DNA from: Halanaerobiaceae bacterium
GTDB taxonomy: Bacteria > Bacillota > Halanaerobiia > Halanaerobiales > Halarsenatibacteraceae
NCBI GenBank assembly: GCA_003553485.1
Contig: PWEJ01000088.1
Span: 1-64,000, forward strand
DNA: 64,000 bases
Reading direction: 5' to 3'
The notes under the pieces are model-generated. The model searched no databases and was not told where the DNA came from. It saw only the letters and a list, made by a program, of their open reading frames with translations. How positions within the stretch are numbered: the first letter of the stretch is position 1; every line of letters starts with the position of its first letter. A program made the position numbers and the translations under genes. This document shows positions 9,840 through 18,650 of this stretch, piece after piece.

Positions 9840-10637
9840 ATGAGGAAATTTTTTCTTCCCCCCAAAAATTCTTATCCGCAAGAAATAGGCCAGGTGGTAA
9901 CCCTTTCTGGTGAACTTTATAATCATATTGTGAATAGTTTGCGCCATCGGGAAGGGGATGAAATAATATTGCTGGATGGCCAGGGGTCTTCCTATAAAGG
10001 AATAATAAAGGAGATAAGCCAGGAAAAATTACAAGTAGAGATAAAAAATATAGCAGCAGTTGAAACTGAGCCTAAAGCTCAAATCTATCTGGCTCAGGCC
10101 TTAGCTAAAAAAGACAACTTTGAGCAAGTTTTACAGAAGGCCACAGAGATTGGAGCAAAGGGTTTTTTTCCTCTAACCACCGAGAATACTGTTGTCAAGT
10201 TATCTTCTCAGAAAAAAAAGCGGCGTTATAAGCGCTGGCGAAAAATCATAAGAGAGGCTGCTCGTCAATCAGAAAGAGGAATAATTCCAGAGTTAAAAGA
10301 ATTATGTGATATAGAGGAGATAGCAGAGCAATTTGTTGAATTTGACTTGATTTTACTGGCAGCGGCTCGGTCAGCTAAGCAAAATTTGAGGGAAATTTTA
10401 TCTGACTTCAAAGCTGAAGAAAAGATAAACACCACTAAAAATAGACCAGCTAACTTTGAGGGGAAAATTTTAGTCCTCATAGGTCCTGAGGGAGGATTTA
10501 CTGAGGAAGAAAAGAAATATCTTTTAGAGCAGGAGCAAAATATTTATTCATTAGATTTAGGCCCCCGAATTTTGCGAACTGAAACAGCAGGCCCTCTCTT
10601 GACAGGATTATTACTTTATGAATTAGGTGATATTTAA
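9840..10637 (+). CDS. rsmE: 16S rRNA (uracil1498-N3)-methyltransferase
   Basis: 265-residue SPOUT-family methyltransferase. N-terminal PUA-like domain (HIVNSLRHREGDEI), then the trefoil-knot SAM site with GPEGGFTEEE and the terminal LGPRILRTETA motif that typifies RsmE. Methylates U1498 at the decoding centre. Its stop codon overlaps the mtaB start by one base (TAATG), indicating coupled translation. RBS TTGGAGTG upstream of the ATG. Confidence 0.95.
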   Translation: MRKFFLPPKNSYPQEIGQVVTLSGELYNHIVNSLRHREGDEIILLDGQGSSYKGIIKEISQEKLQVEIKNIAAVETEPKAQIYLAQALAKKDNFEQVLQKATEIGAKGFFPLTTENTVVKLSSQKKKRRYKRWRKIIREAARQSERGIIPELKELCDIEEIAEQFVEFDLILLAAARSAKQNLREILSDFKAEEKINTTKNRPANFEGKILVLIGPEGGFTEEEKKYLLEQEQNIYSLDLGPRILRTETAGPLLTGLLLYELGDI

Positions 10638-12022
10638 TGAAAGTGGCTCTTTATAATCTTGGTTGCCGGGTCAATCAATACGAAGCAGAAGCTCTAGCAG
10701 AAAAATTTCGTCAGGCTGACTATGAAATTGTTGATTTTAATAAAAAAGCTGATATTTATCTTGTAAATAGTTGTGCTGTTACTACCTCAGCTGCCAGCAA
10801 ATCTCGCAAAGTAGCCCGACGGGCTAAGAGAAGAGGAGGGCCTGATTCCAGGGTTATTATGATAGGTTGTTATAGCCAGATATCACCGGAAGAAGTAGCA
10901 GCAATTGAAGAAGTTGATTACTATGTCACCACAGATGATAAAGATGATGTTGTAAAATTGTTAGAGAGAGAAATTTTTGCTGCTGAAAAGCAAACTTCTT
11001 TTTCTGTTGATGTTTCTAAAAAGAAAAAAGAACTAGGCAATCGGGCTAATTATTCTCAAATTAATAACTTTCCTGACTTTTCTTTGCAGCAGGTCAAGCA
11101 AAGGACCCGGGCTAATTTAAAGATCCAGGATGGTTGTGATCAGTTCTGCAGTTATTGTATTATTCCTTTAGCTCGAGGAAAACCCCGCAGCAAGCCCCCT
11201 GCAAGAATAAAAGAAGAGTTTGCTAATCTATTAAGATCTGATATAAAAGAGTTTATCTTAACTGGTATACATTTAGGGGCTTATGGAAAAGATTTAAATA
11301 GCAATGAAAATTTAGCTTCTTTGGTTTCCCAATTACTTGAGTACCGGGGTGACTTTCGCCTGAGGCTAAGTTCCCTGGAAATAGGAGAGGTTGATTCTCA
11401 ATTATTACAATTGATGGCTTCAAGCCCTAAACTTTGTAATCATTTACACCTCCCTTTGCAAAGTGGCAGTAATAAAATATTGCAGGCTATGAACCGCCCC
11501 TATAATCGAGAAGAATATAAGGCTACAATTGAAGATATTAAAGAAAAATTACCCCAGATAGCCCTGACAACAGACGTAATGGTAGGTTTTCCTGGAGAAA
11601 GTGAAAAAGATTTCCAGCAGACCTGTAAATTGGTGGAAAAAGTTGGCTTTAGCAGATTGCATGTATTTCCTTTTTCACCGCGCTCAGGTACCAAAGCGGC
11701 CAAGATGGAGGAAAAGGTCCATAGTAAAGAAAAGAATAGACGAGTTGAGATTTTGCAAAAAATAGGCCAGCAGTTAAGTTATGAATATTATCAAAATTTT
11801 GTTGATACTCCCTTAATTGCTTTATTAGAAAAACAAAAAAGGGACAATGAATATGCCGGCTATACTTCAAATTATATTAGAGTCAAAGTTAATAAAACCG
11901 ATGTTGCAAAAAGTGGTGACGCTGAGTTGGCTAATAGCTTTGTTGAAGTTAAATTTAAAGAACTCAGAAAATCCGGTGAACTCCCAGCAACAATCACTTC
12001 AACGGCTGTTTCTTTAACTTGA
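10637..12022 (+). CDS. mtaB: tRNA t6A37 methylthiotransferase MtaB
   Basis: 461 aa, three-domain methylthiotransferase: UPF0004 N-terminal domain (LGCRVNQYEAEAL with Cys residues for the auxiliary cluster), radical SAM core with C167, C171, C174 (CDQFCSYC), and a C-terminal TRAM-like domain. MtaB converts t6A to ms2t6A at position 37 of ANN-decoding tRNAs. GCRVNQ at the N-terminus separates it from MiaB (usually GCQMN). Overlaps rsmE by 1 nt. Confidence 0.94.
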   Translation: MKVALYNLGCRVNQYEAEALAEKFRQADYEIVDFNKKADIYLVNSCAVTTSAASKSRKVARRAKRRGGPDSRVIMIGCYSQISPEEVAAIEEVDYYVTTDDKDDVVKLLEREIFAAEKQTSFSVDVSKKKKELGNRANYSQINNFPDFSLQQVKQRTRANLKIQDGCDQFCSYCIIPLARGKPRSKPPARIKEEFANLLRSDIKEFILTGIHLGAYGKDLNSNENLASLVSQLLEYRGDFRLRLSSLEIGEVDSQLLQLMASSPKLCNHLHLPLQSGSNKILQAMNRPYNREEYKATIEDIKEKLPQIALTTDVMVGFPGESEKDFQQTCKLVEKVGFSRLHVFPFSPRSGTKAAKMEEKVHSKEKNRRVEILQKIGQQLSYEYYQNFVDTPLIALLEKQKRDNEYAGYTSNYIRVKVNKTDVAKSGDAELANSFVEVKFKELRKSGELPATITSTAVSLT

Positions 12023-12067
12023 TATTACTAACTCAACAGGACTTTATTTTAAAAGGAGGGTAAATTT

Positions 12068-12418
12068 ATGGCTCAGGATGATTGTATTTTTTGCAGGATA
12101 ATTCAGGGTGAGATGGAAGCGGAAATACTTTACCAGGATGAAAAAGTTGTGGCTTTTAAAGATGTCAATCCTCAGGCACCAGTCCATATTTTGCTAGTTC
12201 CTGTAAAACATATACCGTCTTTAAAGGATTTTACTGGTTCTGAATTCGAGCTTGTAGCTGATATTCACGAAGTGGCAGTTAAATTAGCTGAAGAACAGGG
12301 ATTAGCTAGTGAAGGATTTCGTATAGTGAATAATTGCGGCTCAAAAGGTGGCCAGACAGTGAATCATGTTCATTTTCATCTGCTGGGTGGTAGACAGTTA
12401 AAATGGCCTCCTGGTTGA
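12068..12418 (+). CDS. hinT: HIT-family nucleoside phosphoramidase (HinT-like)
   Basis: 116 aa with the N-terminal DCIFCRII motif and the histidine triad HVHFHLL (His100, His102, His104) near the C-terminus. HinT proteins hydrolyse AMP-lysine-type phosphoramidates; the physiological substrate in bacteria is uncertain. RBS AAAGGAGGG about 8 nt upstream. Last gene of the heat-shock/translation run and followed by a strong hairpin. Confidence 0.94.
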   Translation: MAQDDCIFCRIIQGEMEAEILYQDEKVVAFKDVNPQAPVHILLVPVKHIPSLKDFTGSEFELVADIHEVAVKLAEEQGLASEGFRIVNNCGSKGGQTVNHVHFHLLGGRQLKWPPG

Positions 12419-12777
12419 TTTTTGCTCCTGAATTTTAGTGAGTTAAATTTTGTGATTTACTCTAACTGAATTACTACTTTTTTCCTATAAACCCCTCTCT
12501 TTTTATAAAAGCAGAGGGGTTTATCACTTATATAACAACAATCATAAAGAATATGAAGCCTCCTTATCCTAAGCAAGTTCTTTAAATGTACAGGAAATTA
12601 ACTTAGTAATTTTTTTATAATTGTGAAGGAATTCTTTTTTTAGCAAAGAATAATTGTTATAACAGTAACTAAAGTTTTTTATAAGGTGATTAGTAATAAT
12701 TTTTAGTTAATTTTTGCTCTTTTAAGTTTATAATTTCACAATGTAGGATCAAATAATTATAATTTGGGGGGGTTTTT
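12419..12777 (+). other. 359-nt AT-rich intergenic region ahead of the Mo-enzyme island
   Basis: Holds the hinT terminator, then about 250 nt of very AT-rich DNA with no credible ORF or structural RNA. ATTGTGAA at 12620-12627 and its exact inverse TTCACAAT at 12735-12742 could be half-sites of a CRP/FNR-family regulator, but they are over 100 nt apart and may be chance. I find no sigma-A promoter with correct spacing; a TATAAT-like box occurs near 12729 without a good -35, which would suit an activator-dependent promoter. Confidence 0.4.
12486..12530 (+). terminator. Terminator after hinT
   Basis: A 12-bp stem (ATAAACCCCTCT pairing with AGAGGGGTTTAT, 12487-12524) around a 14-nt loop. T residues lie in the 3' arm of the stem rather than as a long run after it. 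It separates the chaperone operon from the Mo-enzyme island. Confidence 0.7.
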
Positions 12778-13482
12778 ATGTCAAAGGATAAAGAAGGTTT
12801 AAGTAGAAGGAAATTTTTGCAGCAGACAGCTTTGGGTACAGCAGCGCTTTATTCCAGTTTGAATTTAGTAAAACCAGACAAATCTAAGGCCCAGGATTAT
12901 AGCTCTGATAGAAAGACGATATTAATGGACCATAGTCTCTGTGTTAAATGCTATGCCTGTCGCCTGGCCTGTCAGAATGAAAATGACTTTCCTAAAGAGG
13001 CTCAAAGCATTAGTTTTAAAAGCTTTGAAACTGGGGAATACCCTGATGTTACCTATCATCTCACTCGCTGGAGCTGTTTTCATTGTAATGATGCTCCCTG
13101 TATTGGAGCCTGTCCCGTAGATGCTATTGATAGGTCAACAGGAGAGGTGAATACCACTGATATTGCAGAGTGTATAGGTTGTTATGAGTGTCAGGAAGTT
13201 TGTCCCTTTGAGGTACCGCAAATAATAGACGGCAAAATGTATAAATGTAATGGTTGTGTTCATCTTCTAGACCAGGAGCTTAAACCTGCCTGTGTGACAA
13301 CCTGTCCCACCTATGCAATTAGTTTTGGCTCTGAAGAAGAAATGGTAAAAAAAGCTAAGGAGCGTCAAAAAGAATTACAGGGGAGAGATAAGGAGGCTTA
13401 CCTCTACGGCCTTGATGCCCAGGATGGTCTGGGTTTACTGTTGTTACTTAAAACAGCACCAGAAGATTTTCAATTAAGTTAA
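12778..13482 (+). CDS. Tat-exported four-cluster ferredoxin-like electron-transfer subunit (PsrB/TtrB type)
   Basis: 234 aa. A twin-arginine signal is evident (SRRKFLQ, Arg10-Arg11, hydrophobic stretch to about residue 30). Sixteen cysteines form four [4Fe-4S] sites: C55/58/61/65, C100/103/108/112, C132/135/138/142 and C157/160/172/176, the arrangement of the electron-transfer subunit of DMSO-reductase-family enzymes (PsrB, PhsB, DmsB, TtrB). It should pass electrons to the molybdoenzyme encoded 27 nt downstream. Having its own Tat signal resembles TtrB rather than PsrB. RBS is a run of seven G residues. Specific respiratory role not determinable from sequence. Confidence 0.88.
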   Translation: MSKDKEGLSRRKFLQQTALGTAALYSSLNLVKPDKSKAQDYSSDRKTILMDHSLCVKCYACRLACQNENDFPKEAQSISFKSFETGEYPDVTYHLTRWSCFHCNDAPCIGACPVDAIDRSTGEVNTTDIAECIGCYECQEVCPFEVPQIIDGKMYKCNGCVHLLDQELKPACVTTCPTYAISFGSEEEMVKKAKERQKELQGRDKEAYLYGLDAQDGLGLLLLLKTAPEDFQLS

Positions 13483-13512
13483 TATAAATATTGCTCATTA
13501 AGGAGGTAAATG

Positions 13513-15699
13513 ATGACGTTAACAAGAAGAAAATTTATAAAAACAGTGGGAATGACAGCTGGAGCACTAGGGTTGGCCAGTAAAAGCCTGGATTTTTCTA
13601 GCTGGGCCCAGGAACAACAGGAAATTCAGGGAGAGAAAAAGCCCAATTTATGTAATGTCTGTGCCAGTCATTGCGGGATGTGGGTACATGTTAAAAATGA
13701 TCGTATCTGGAAGGTTACCGGCCATGAGGATAACGACCGAAGTCAGGGCAGGCTCTGCCCAAGAGCTCATGGAGGGATTGATTGGGTCTATGACCCCAAC
13801 AGAATTAAAAGGCCTTTAAAAAGGACAGAGGAGGGCGACTACTCTCCTATAGACTGGGAACAAGCCCTGGAAGAAATAGCCGATAAACTGTCTCAAATAT
13901 TGGAAGAAGAAGGACCTGAGAAGGTTTTTTATGCTCATAACCCTCGCAGAACAGGGGTTTTTTATGGCAATAGATTAATGCATGCTTTAGATATTAACAC
14001 TATTTGCACTCATAATGCCGCCTGTAATACTGCTGTAACTAAAGGTTTTTCAGTAACAATGGGAGGAACTCCCAGTGCTGATATAGCCAATTGCGAATAC
14101 CTGGTTTTTCTAGGCAGAAATTATGGTGGTGGAATACGGACCAGTCAATTAAAAGCCCTGCAGAAGGCTATTAAAAACAACTGTGAAATAATCTGTGTTG
14201 ATCCCCGTCATAATGAAACTGCCTTTATAGCTGACCAGTGGTTACCTATTAAACCGGGAACGGATTTAGCCCTAATGTTAGCTGTAGCTAATGTAATAAT
14301 TTCTGAAGAAATGTATGATCAGGAATTTATTGCTGAAAAAACAAAAGGTTTCTCTGATTTTAAAGATAATATCAGCGATTATACTCCAGAGTGGGCTGCT
14401 GAACTAACTGATATTTCTGCTGATAAAATAATAAAAATGGCTCAAGGATTAGCTGCAGCAGCGCCAGCAGCTATAGTATATCCCAGCTGGAAAGGGGCCT
14501 TCGGTTGTAATTATGAAAATAGCACCGAAACTGCCAGAGCTGTAGCCTGTGTTAATGCCTTACTAGGCAATATCAATCATCAGGGAGGTTTGTTTTTTCC
14601 CAATGGCCCCGAGACAGGTAGTTTAGATGAAGAAGATTATCCCTCTCCGGCAACCCCGAATACTCGCCGAGCAGATGGAGCAGGAGAAGAAGATGGATAT
14701 CCCCTGGCAACCAATCATGGTTTGCCGCACTTATTAGCTGAAAAAATAAAGCAGGATCAGGTTAAAGCCGGTATTGTTCGTCATCACAATCCGGTACGCA
14801 ACTTTCCTGATTATGACCACATGCAAGAAGGATTTGGCTCTTTAGATTTACTGGTAGTTTTTGAAACTCAGATGTCAGAAACAGCTATGGTAGCTGATTA
14901 TGTCCTGCCGGAGTGTACTTTTGCTGAGCGAGAAGAAGTTATAGAAGCAAGGGGTGGGCAGGAATATGGTACTTTAGCCATGAGAACCCAGGTAATTCCT
15001 AAAATGTATCCCCAGACCAAAAGTTTTGATGAAATAATCTGTCAGTTAGCAGAAAAATTAGGAGTAGCAGAATATTTTAACTTTGCTCTGGATGAGGTAA
15101 ATGAGGCAATATTAGAACCCTATGATATCAGTCTGACTGAATTTAAAGAAAAAGGCTCAATGCAGGTTCCTGTAGATCCTCCCGAGGTTGATGATGAATT
15201 GAATACTGATAGTGGCAAATTTGAATTTTATTCTCAGGAATTTGCTGACCATGATGCTCCTCCAGTCGTTGGTTGGATTCCTCCAGACAGTGGACTGCAA
15301 TTTGCAGAGAATGAATTTCGGCTAATACATGGTAAGGAGGCTTTCCATTCTCATACCGCAACAGCCAATACTCCACAACTTTTACAGATCACTAAAGATT
15401 ATCAAACGAATAGACTCTGGATTAATGCTGACAGAGCTAAGGATTTGGGGATAGAAGAGGGAGATGAGGTTAAAATAAGTTCAGATATTTTTTCTTCCAC
15501 AACCAGGGTTAAGTTGACCCAGCGAATTCAGCCCGAGACAGTTTATTACCCGGCAGGTTATGGCAATAGAACCCCCCATTATCGAGTGGCTCAAAAAATA
15601 GACACTTTAAATCCCAATGATTTTGTAAAATATCAAAAGGAGTCAATTGTAGGTCATGCGATGGTTAATGAGGTTATTGTCAGCATTGAAAAAGCCTGA
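13513..15699 (+). CDS. Tat-exported molybdopterin oxidoreductase, PsrA/PhsA-like catalytic subunit
   Basis: 728 aa (an ATG three nt earlier is possible; the one at 13513 has better spacing from AGGAGG). Tat signal TRRKFIK with Arg5-Arg6. One [4Fe-4S] site, Cys47/50/54 and Cys82. The Mo-bis-MGD fold follows, with a dinucleotide-binding C-terminal domain. Cys171 in HNAACNTA sits where PsrA/PhsA have the Mo-ligand Cys. Length (about 730-765 in PsrA/PhsA) fits polysulfide/thiosulfate-type reductases better than ArrA (about 850) or TtrA (about 1000). Substrate unknown: polysulfide, thiosulfate, selenium or arsenic oxyanions are all possible. No NrfD/PsrC membrane anchor and no TorD-type chaperone is encoded nearby. 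Confidence 0.88.
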   Translation: MTLTRRKFIKTVGMTAGALGLASKSLDFSSWAQEQQEIQGEKKPNLCNVCASHCGMWVHVKNDRIWKVTGHEDNDRSQGRLCPRAHGGIDWVYDPNRIKRPLKRTEEGDYSPIDWEQALEEIADKLSQILEEEGPEKVFYAHNPRRTGVFYGNRLMHALDINTICTHNAACNTAVTKGFSVTMGGTPSADIANCEYLVFLGRNYGGGIRTSQLKALQKAIKNNCEIICVDPRHNETAFIADQWLPIKPGTDLALMLAVANVIISEEMYDQEFIAEKTKGFSDFKDNISDYTPEWAAELTDISADKIIKMAQGLAAAAPAAIVYPSWKGAFGCNYENSTETARAVACVNALLGNINHQGGLFFPNGPETGSLDEEDYPSPATPNTRRADGAGEEDGYPLATNHGLPHLLAEKIKQDQVKAGIVRHHNPVRNFPDYDHMQEGFGSLDLLVVFETQMSETAMVADYVLPECTFAEREEVIEARGGQEYGTLAMRTQVIPKMYPQTKSFDEIICQLAEKLGVAEYFNFALDEVNEAILEPYDISLTEFKEKGSMQVPVDPPEVDDELNTDSGKFEFYSQEFADHDAPPVVGWIPPDSGLQFAENEFRLIHGKEAFHSHTATANTPQLLQITKDYQTNRLWINADRAKDLGIEEGDEVKISSDIFSSTTRVKLTQRIQPETVYYPAGYGNRTPHYRVAQKIDTLNPNDFVKYQKESIVGHAMVNEVIVSIEKA

Positions 15700-15786
15700 A
15701 AATAATAGTATACTAACCAGTAAAGCCAGATAAAAAATGATTCAGGCAATATTCGTTGTTATAGTGGAAAGGAAGTATTATCAACT

Positions 15787-17022
15787 ATGAAAAAAGGAAT
15801 AGAACTATCAGAAGCAAGAAAGATAATTCAAAACAATATCAAAGATTTTCCAGCTGAGACTACTGGAATAGAAGCAGCGGCAGGAAGAGTTTTAGCAGTT
15901 GATATCAAAGCGCCCATTGACCATCCCCCCTTTGCTCGCTCCCCCCTGGATGGCTTTGCTCTGCGGGCAGTTGATACTAAAGGGGCTAGGGCTGATTCGC
16001 CCCTTGAACTTAAAATTGTTGCCAAGACCTATGCCGGAGATGAACCAGCAGATAAAATTTCTTCCGGTCAGGCAGTGAGAATAATGACAGGTGCTCCCAT
16101 GCCAGCAGGAGCTGATTCAGTTATTCGGCAGGAAGAGACTAGCTGGCAGAACGACGTAGTTAAAATAATGAAAGAACTACAACCCGGTCAGAATTATGCC
16201 CCTGCCGGTGAAGATATTAAAAAAGGAGAACTTCTCTGTAAAGCAGGAACTTTACTCCGCTCTCCCCAGATAGGGGTGCTGGCTAGTATGGGTATAGCAG
16301 AAGTCAAGACCAGGCCTTTGCCCAGGGCAGGAGTTATTACGACGGGGAATGAGCTTAAGCCAGTGGGAGAGGAGTTAACTCCAGGGAAAATTTATAACAG
16401 CAATAATTACCTTTTTGCCTCTCGCTTAGATGAATGTGGAGCAGAAGTGGTAGATAGTTCAGTTGTTCAGGATGAAAAGGAAAAAATTCAGGCTAAAATA
16501 GCTTCTATGATGCCAGAGTGTGAGATAATTATAACCACCGGTGGGGTCTCAGTAGGAGAAAAGGATTTAATGCTGGATTTATTGGAAGATATGGGGGCAG
16601 AAATCTTTTTCTGGAAAATCGGTTTAAAGCCAGGCACCCCGATAATCTGTGCAAAAATTAAAGATAAATTGCTTTTTTGTCTCTCAGGCAACCCTGCTGC
16701 GGCAGTTATAACCTTTGACTTGTTAGTTAGACCTGCTCTTATTGCCATCAATGGTTTTAAACATGTTGCCCTGCAAGAGGATGAGGCTGTTTTTATCGAC
16801 GAATTTAATCGTCCCAGTAAAAAAAGAAGATTGCTAAGGGCAATTTTTGTAAAGTCAGAACAGGATAATATTGTTAAATTAGGTCGAGGTAAGCAGCGTC
16901 CCGGGGTATTAAAGACCACTCTAGAGAGCAATTGCCTTATCGATATTCCAGCTGGTTCTCCACCTTTAAAACCAGGAGATAAGGTTAAGGTCTTAAAACT
17001 TCCGGTCTTATATAATTATTAA
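15787..17022 (+). CDS. moeA: Molybdopterin molybdenumtransferase MoeA
   Basis: 411 aa, normal length. Contains the MoeA signatures DHPPFARSPLDGFA, the GEDIKKGE hinge, TTGGVSVGEKD and SGNPAAAV of the MogA-like catalytic domain, and a C-terminal beta-barrel domain. MoeA inserts molybdate into adenylylated molybdopterin. Placed 87 nt after the Mo-enzyme, it plausibly supplies cofactor to it; other Moco genes are not in the window. Closed by a strong terminator. Confidence 0.95.
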   Translation: MKKGIELSEARKIIQNNIKDFPAETTGIEAAAGRVLAVDIKAPIDHPPFARSPLDGFALRAVDTKGARADSPLELKIVAKTYAGDEPADKISSGQAVRIMTGAPMPAGADSVIRQEETSWQNDVVKIMKELQPGQNYAPAGEDIKKGELLCKAGTLLRSPQIGVLASMGIAEVKTRPLPRAGVITTGNELKPVGEELTPGKIYNSNNYLFASRLDECGAEVVDSSVVQDEKEKIQAKIASMMPECEIIITTGGVSVGEKDLMLDLLEDMGAEIFFWKIGLKPGTPIICAKIKDKLLFCLSGNPAAAVITFDLLVRPALIAINGFKHVALQEDEAVFIDEFNRPSKKRRLLRAIFVKSEQDNIVKLGRGKQRPGVLKTTLESNCLIDIPAGSPPLKPGDKVKVLKLPVLYNY

Positions 17023-17080
17023 ATTGAGGTTCTTTATTTAAAAAAGTTCATGATAGACTATTTTATAATTGACAACTTTA

Positions 17081-17110
17081 AGGCACCAGCAATGGTGCCT
17101 ATTTTTTTGG
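17081..17110 (+). terminator. Strong intrinsic terminator after moeA
   Basis: An 8-bp perfect stem AGGCACCA/TGGTGCCT (17081-17088, 17093-17100), GCAA tetraloop, then a run of seven T. It ends the Mo-enzyme island. Confidence 0.92.
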
Positions 17111-17154
17111 AGTAATTAGACATTGTTGTTAGAATTTTTTTTAAGAAAAAGGAT

Positions 17155-17182
17155 TTTACCAGGTGATAGAGAATAATATAAA
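17155..17182 (+). promoter_or_regulatory. Possible promoter of the nfeD-floA operon
   Basis: TTTACC (17155-17160), 16-nt spacer, TATAAA (17177-17182), about 40 nt before the nfeD start. Four of six and five of six consensus positions match. Confidence 0.45.
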
Positions 17183-17223
17183 TACAGCATCTTTAGGAAA
17201 TATGATAGAAAAGAGGCATTATA

Positions 17224-18585
17224 ATGGTTTTAAAGAGCAATAAAAGAAAAAAATTTATCTTGATCCTGGTTTGTACTTTTATTTTACTCTGTCTTAGTTT
17301 AGCTAATCTCTATTCTCTGGGACCTGAGCCATTATCGGCTCAAGATTTTGAGGATCAGCAGAGGGGAGCTGTCCATTTGATACCTTTAGAGGGTAATGTC
17401 GAGCCCGGTATGGCTACCTTTCTCTCTCGAGCCTTAAATGATGCTGAAGAAGCAGGGGCAGAGAAAGTTATAGTGGAGATCAATACCTTTGGTGGACTGG
17501 TTGATTCTGCCATAAAAATAAGAGATTTGATTGTGGATTTTGATCTGAAGACCATTGCCTTTGTCAACAATCGAGCCTGGTCTGCTGGAGCGTTAATAAC
17601 CCTGGCTGCCGATGAGATTTATATTGTTGAAGGAGGAAGTATTGGTTCGGCTGAGACCAGACCGATGGATGAAAAAATCATCTCCGCTCTTCGTTCAGAA
17701 TTTGCCTCAACGGCAGAAAGAAGAGGGCGAGATCCAGACATTGCTAGAGCAATGGTGGATGCAGATATTGAAATTGAAGGTCTTTCAGAAAGAGGCAAGT
17801 TATTATCCTTAAGTGCTACAGAAGCTGAAGAACTTGGTTTTATAGAAGGGAAAGTAAGTGACAGAAATGATTTCTATGCAAAACTGGGTTTGAGCGAAGC
17901 TGATATATTTACGGCTGAGAAGACAAATTTAGAGATAGTCGCTGGGGTTATAACCAACCCCTATGTCAGTATTTTATTGTTAACAGTGGGTATTCTAGGG
18001 CTAGTAGGTGAAGCTATGATCCCTGGTTTTGGGGTAAGTGGCACCATTGGCGTTTTAAGTTTAGGCCTATTTTTCACTGGTTACCTGGTAGAGGGTTATG
18101 CAGGATTAGGTATGGTGGTATTATTCTTAGCTGGATTGGTTCTGATAGCGATAGAACTTTTCATTATCCCTGGTTTTGGAATTACAGGTATTGGAGGTAT
18201 CACTGCAATTGTGGCCAGTCTGTTTTTAGTTTTACCTGATGCTCAATTAGCCTGGAGGATTATGGCGGCAGTTTTATTGCTGACTGTAGTGGGTAGCATA
18301 ATTTTAATCAAAATTTTTGGCACTTCAAAGTTCTGGCATAAAATATCTTTAAAGCAGAGTGAGACTGTAGAGGAGGGCTACACCTCTTCCCGGGCTGAAA
18401 GGGATCTTACTGGTTATCAGGGTAAGGCTATAACTCCATTACGCCCTGCAGGTACTGCTGAGATAGATGGTAAGAGAATAGATGTTATTAGTGAGGGGGG
18501 ATTTGTTGACCGAGGTGCTAAAATAGAAGTGTTAAGAATGGAAGGTAGTAAGGTGATTGTTGAAGAAATTGATTTTGAAGAGTAG
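17224..18585 (+). CDS. NfeD-family membrane-bound ClpP-class serine protease
   Basis: 453 aa. N-terminal TM/signal segment (11-32), then a ClpP/SppA-like domain with GGLVDSA and the nucleophile region AWSAGALI (Ser120); a downstream Lys, possibly Lys151, would complete the Ser-Lys dyad. Three to four TM helices follow (about 240-375), then a C-terminal OB-fold NfeD domain (about 395-453). Such long NfeD proteins pair with flotillin-like proteins, as here with the next gene. The homologous archaeal protease cleaves stomatin. Start: ATG 17224; no strong Shine-Dalgarno is seen. Confidence 0.9.
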   Translation: MVLKSNKRKKFILILVCTFILLCLSLANLYSLGPEPLSAQDFEDQQRGAVHLIPLEGNVEPGMATFLSRALNDAEEAGAEKVIVEINTFGGLVDSAIKIRDLIVDFDLKTIAFVNNRAWSAGALITLAADEIYIVEGGSIGSAETRPMDEKIISALRSEFASTAERRGRDPDIARAMVDADIEIEGLSERGKLLSLSATEAEELGFIEGKVSDRNDFYAKLGLSEADIFTAEKTNLEIVAGVITNPYVSILLLTVGILGLVGEAMIPGFGVSGTIGVLSLGLFFTGYLVEGYAGLGMVVLFLAGLVLIAIELFIIPGFGITGIGGITAIVASLFLVLPDAQLAWRIMAAVLLLTVVGSIILIKIFGTSKFWHKISLKQSETVEEGYTSSRAERDLTGYQGKAITPLRPAGTAEIDGKRIDVISEGGFVDRGAKIEVLRMEGSKVIVEEIDFEE

Positions 18586-18650
18586 TCATAATGACTGTTC
18601 TCTAACAAGCGAGAGTTTTAAGCTTAAAAAAGATTAGGAGGCTTATAAAA

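Noticed and set aside
12419-12777. Moco riboswitch or other structured leader before the Mo-enzyme island
   Set aside because: The leader is AT-rich with only the hinT terminator; no GC-rich helices or Moco-riboswitch-like features are visible.
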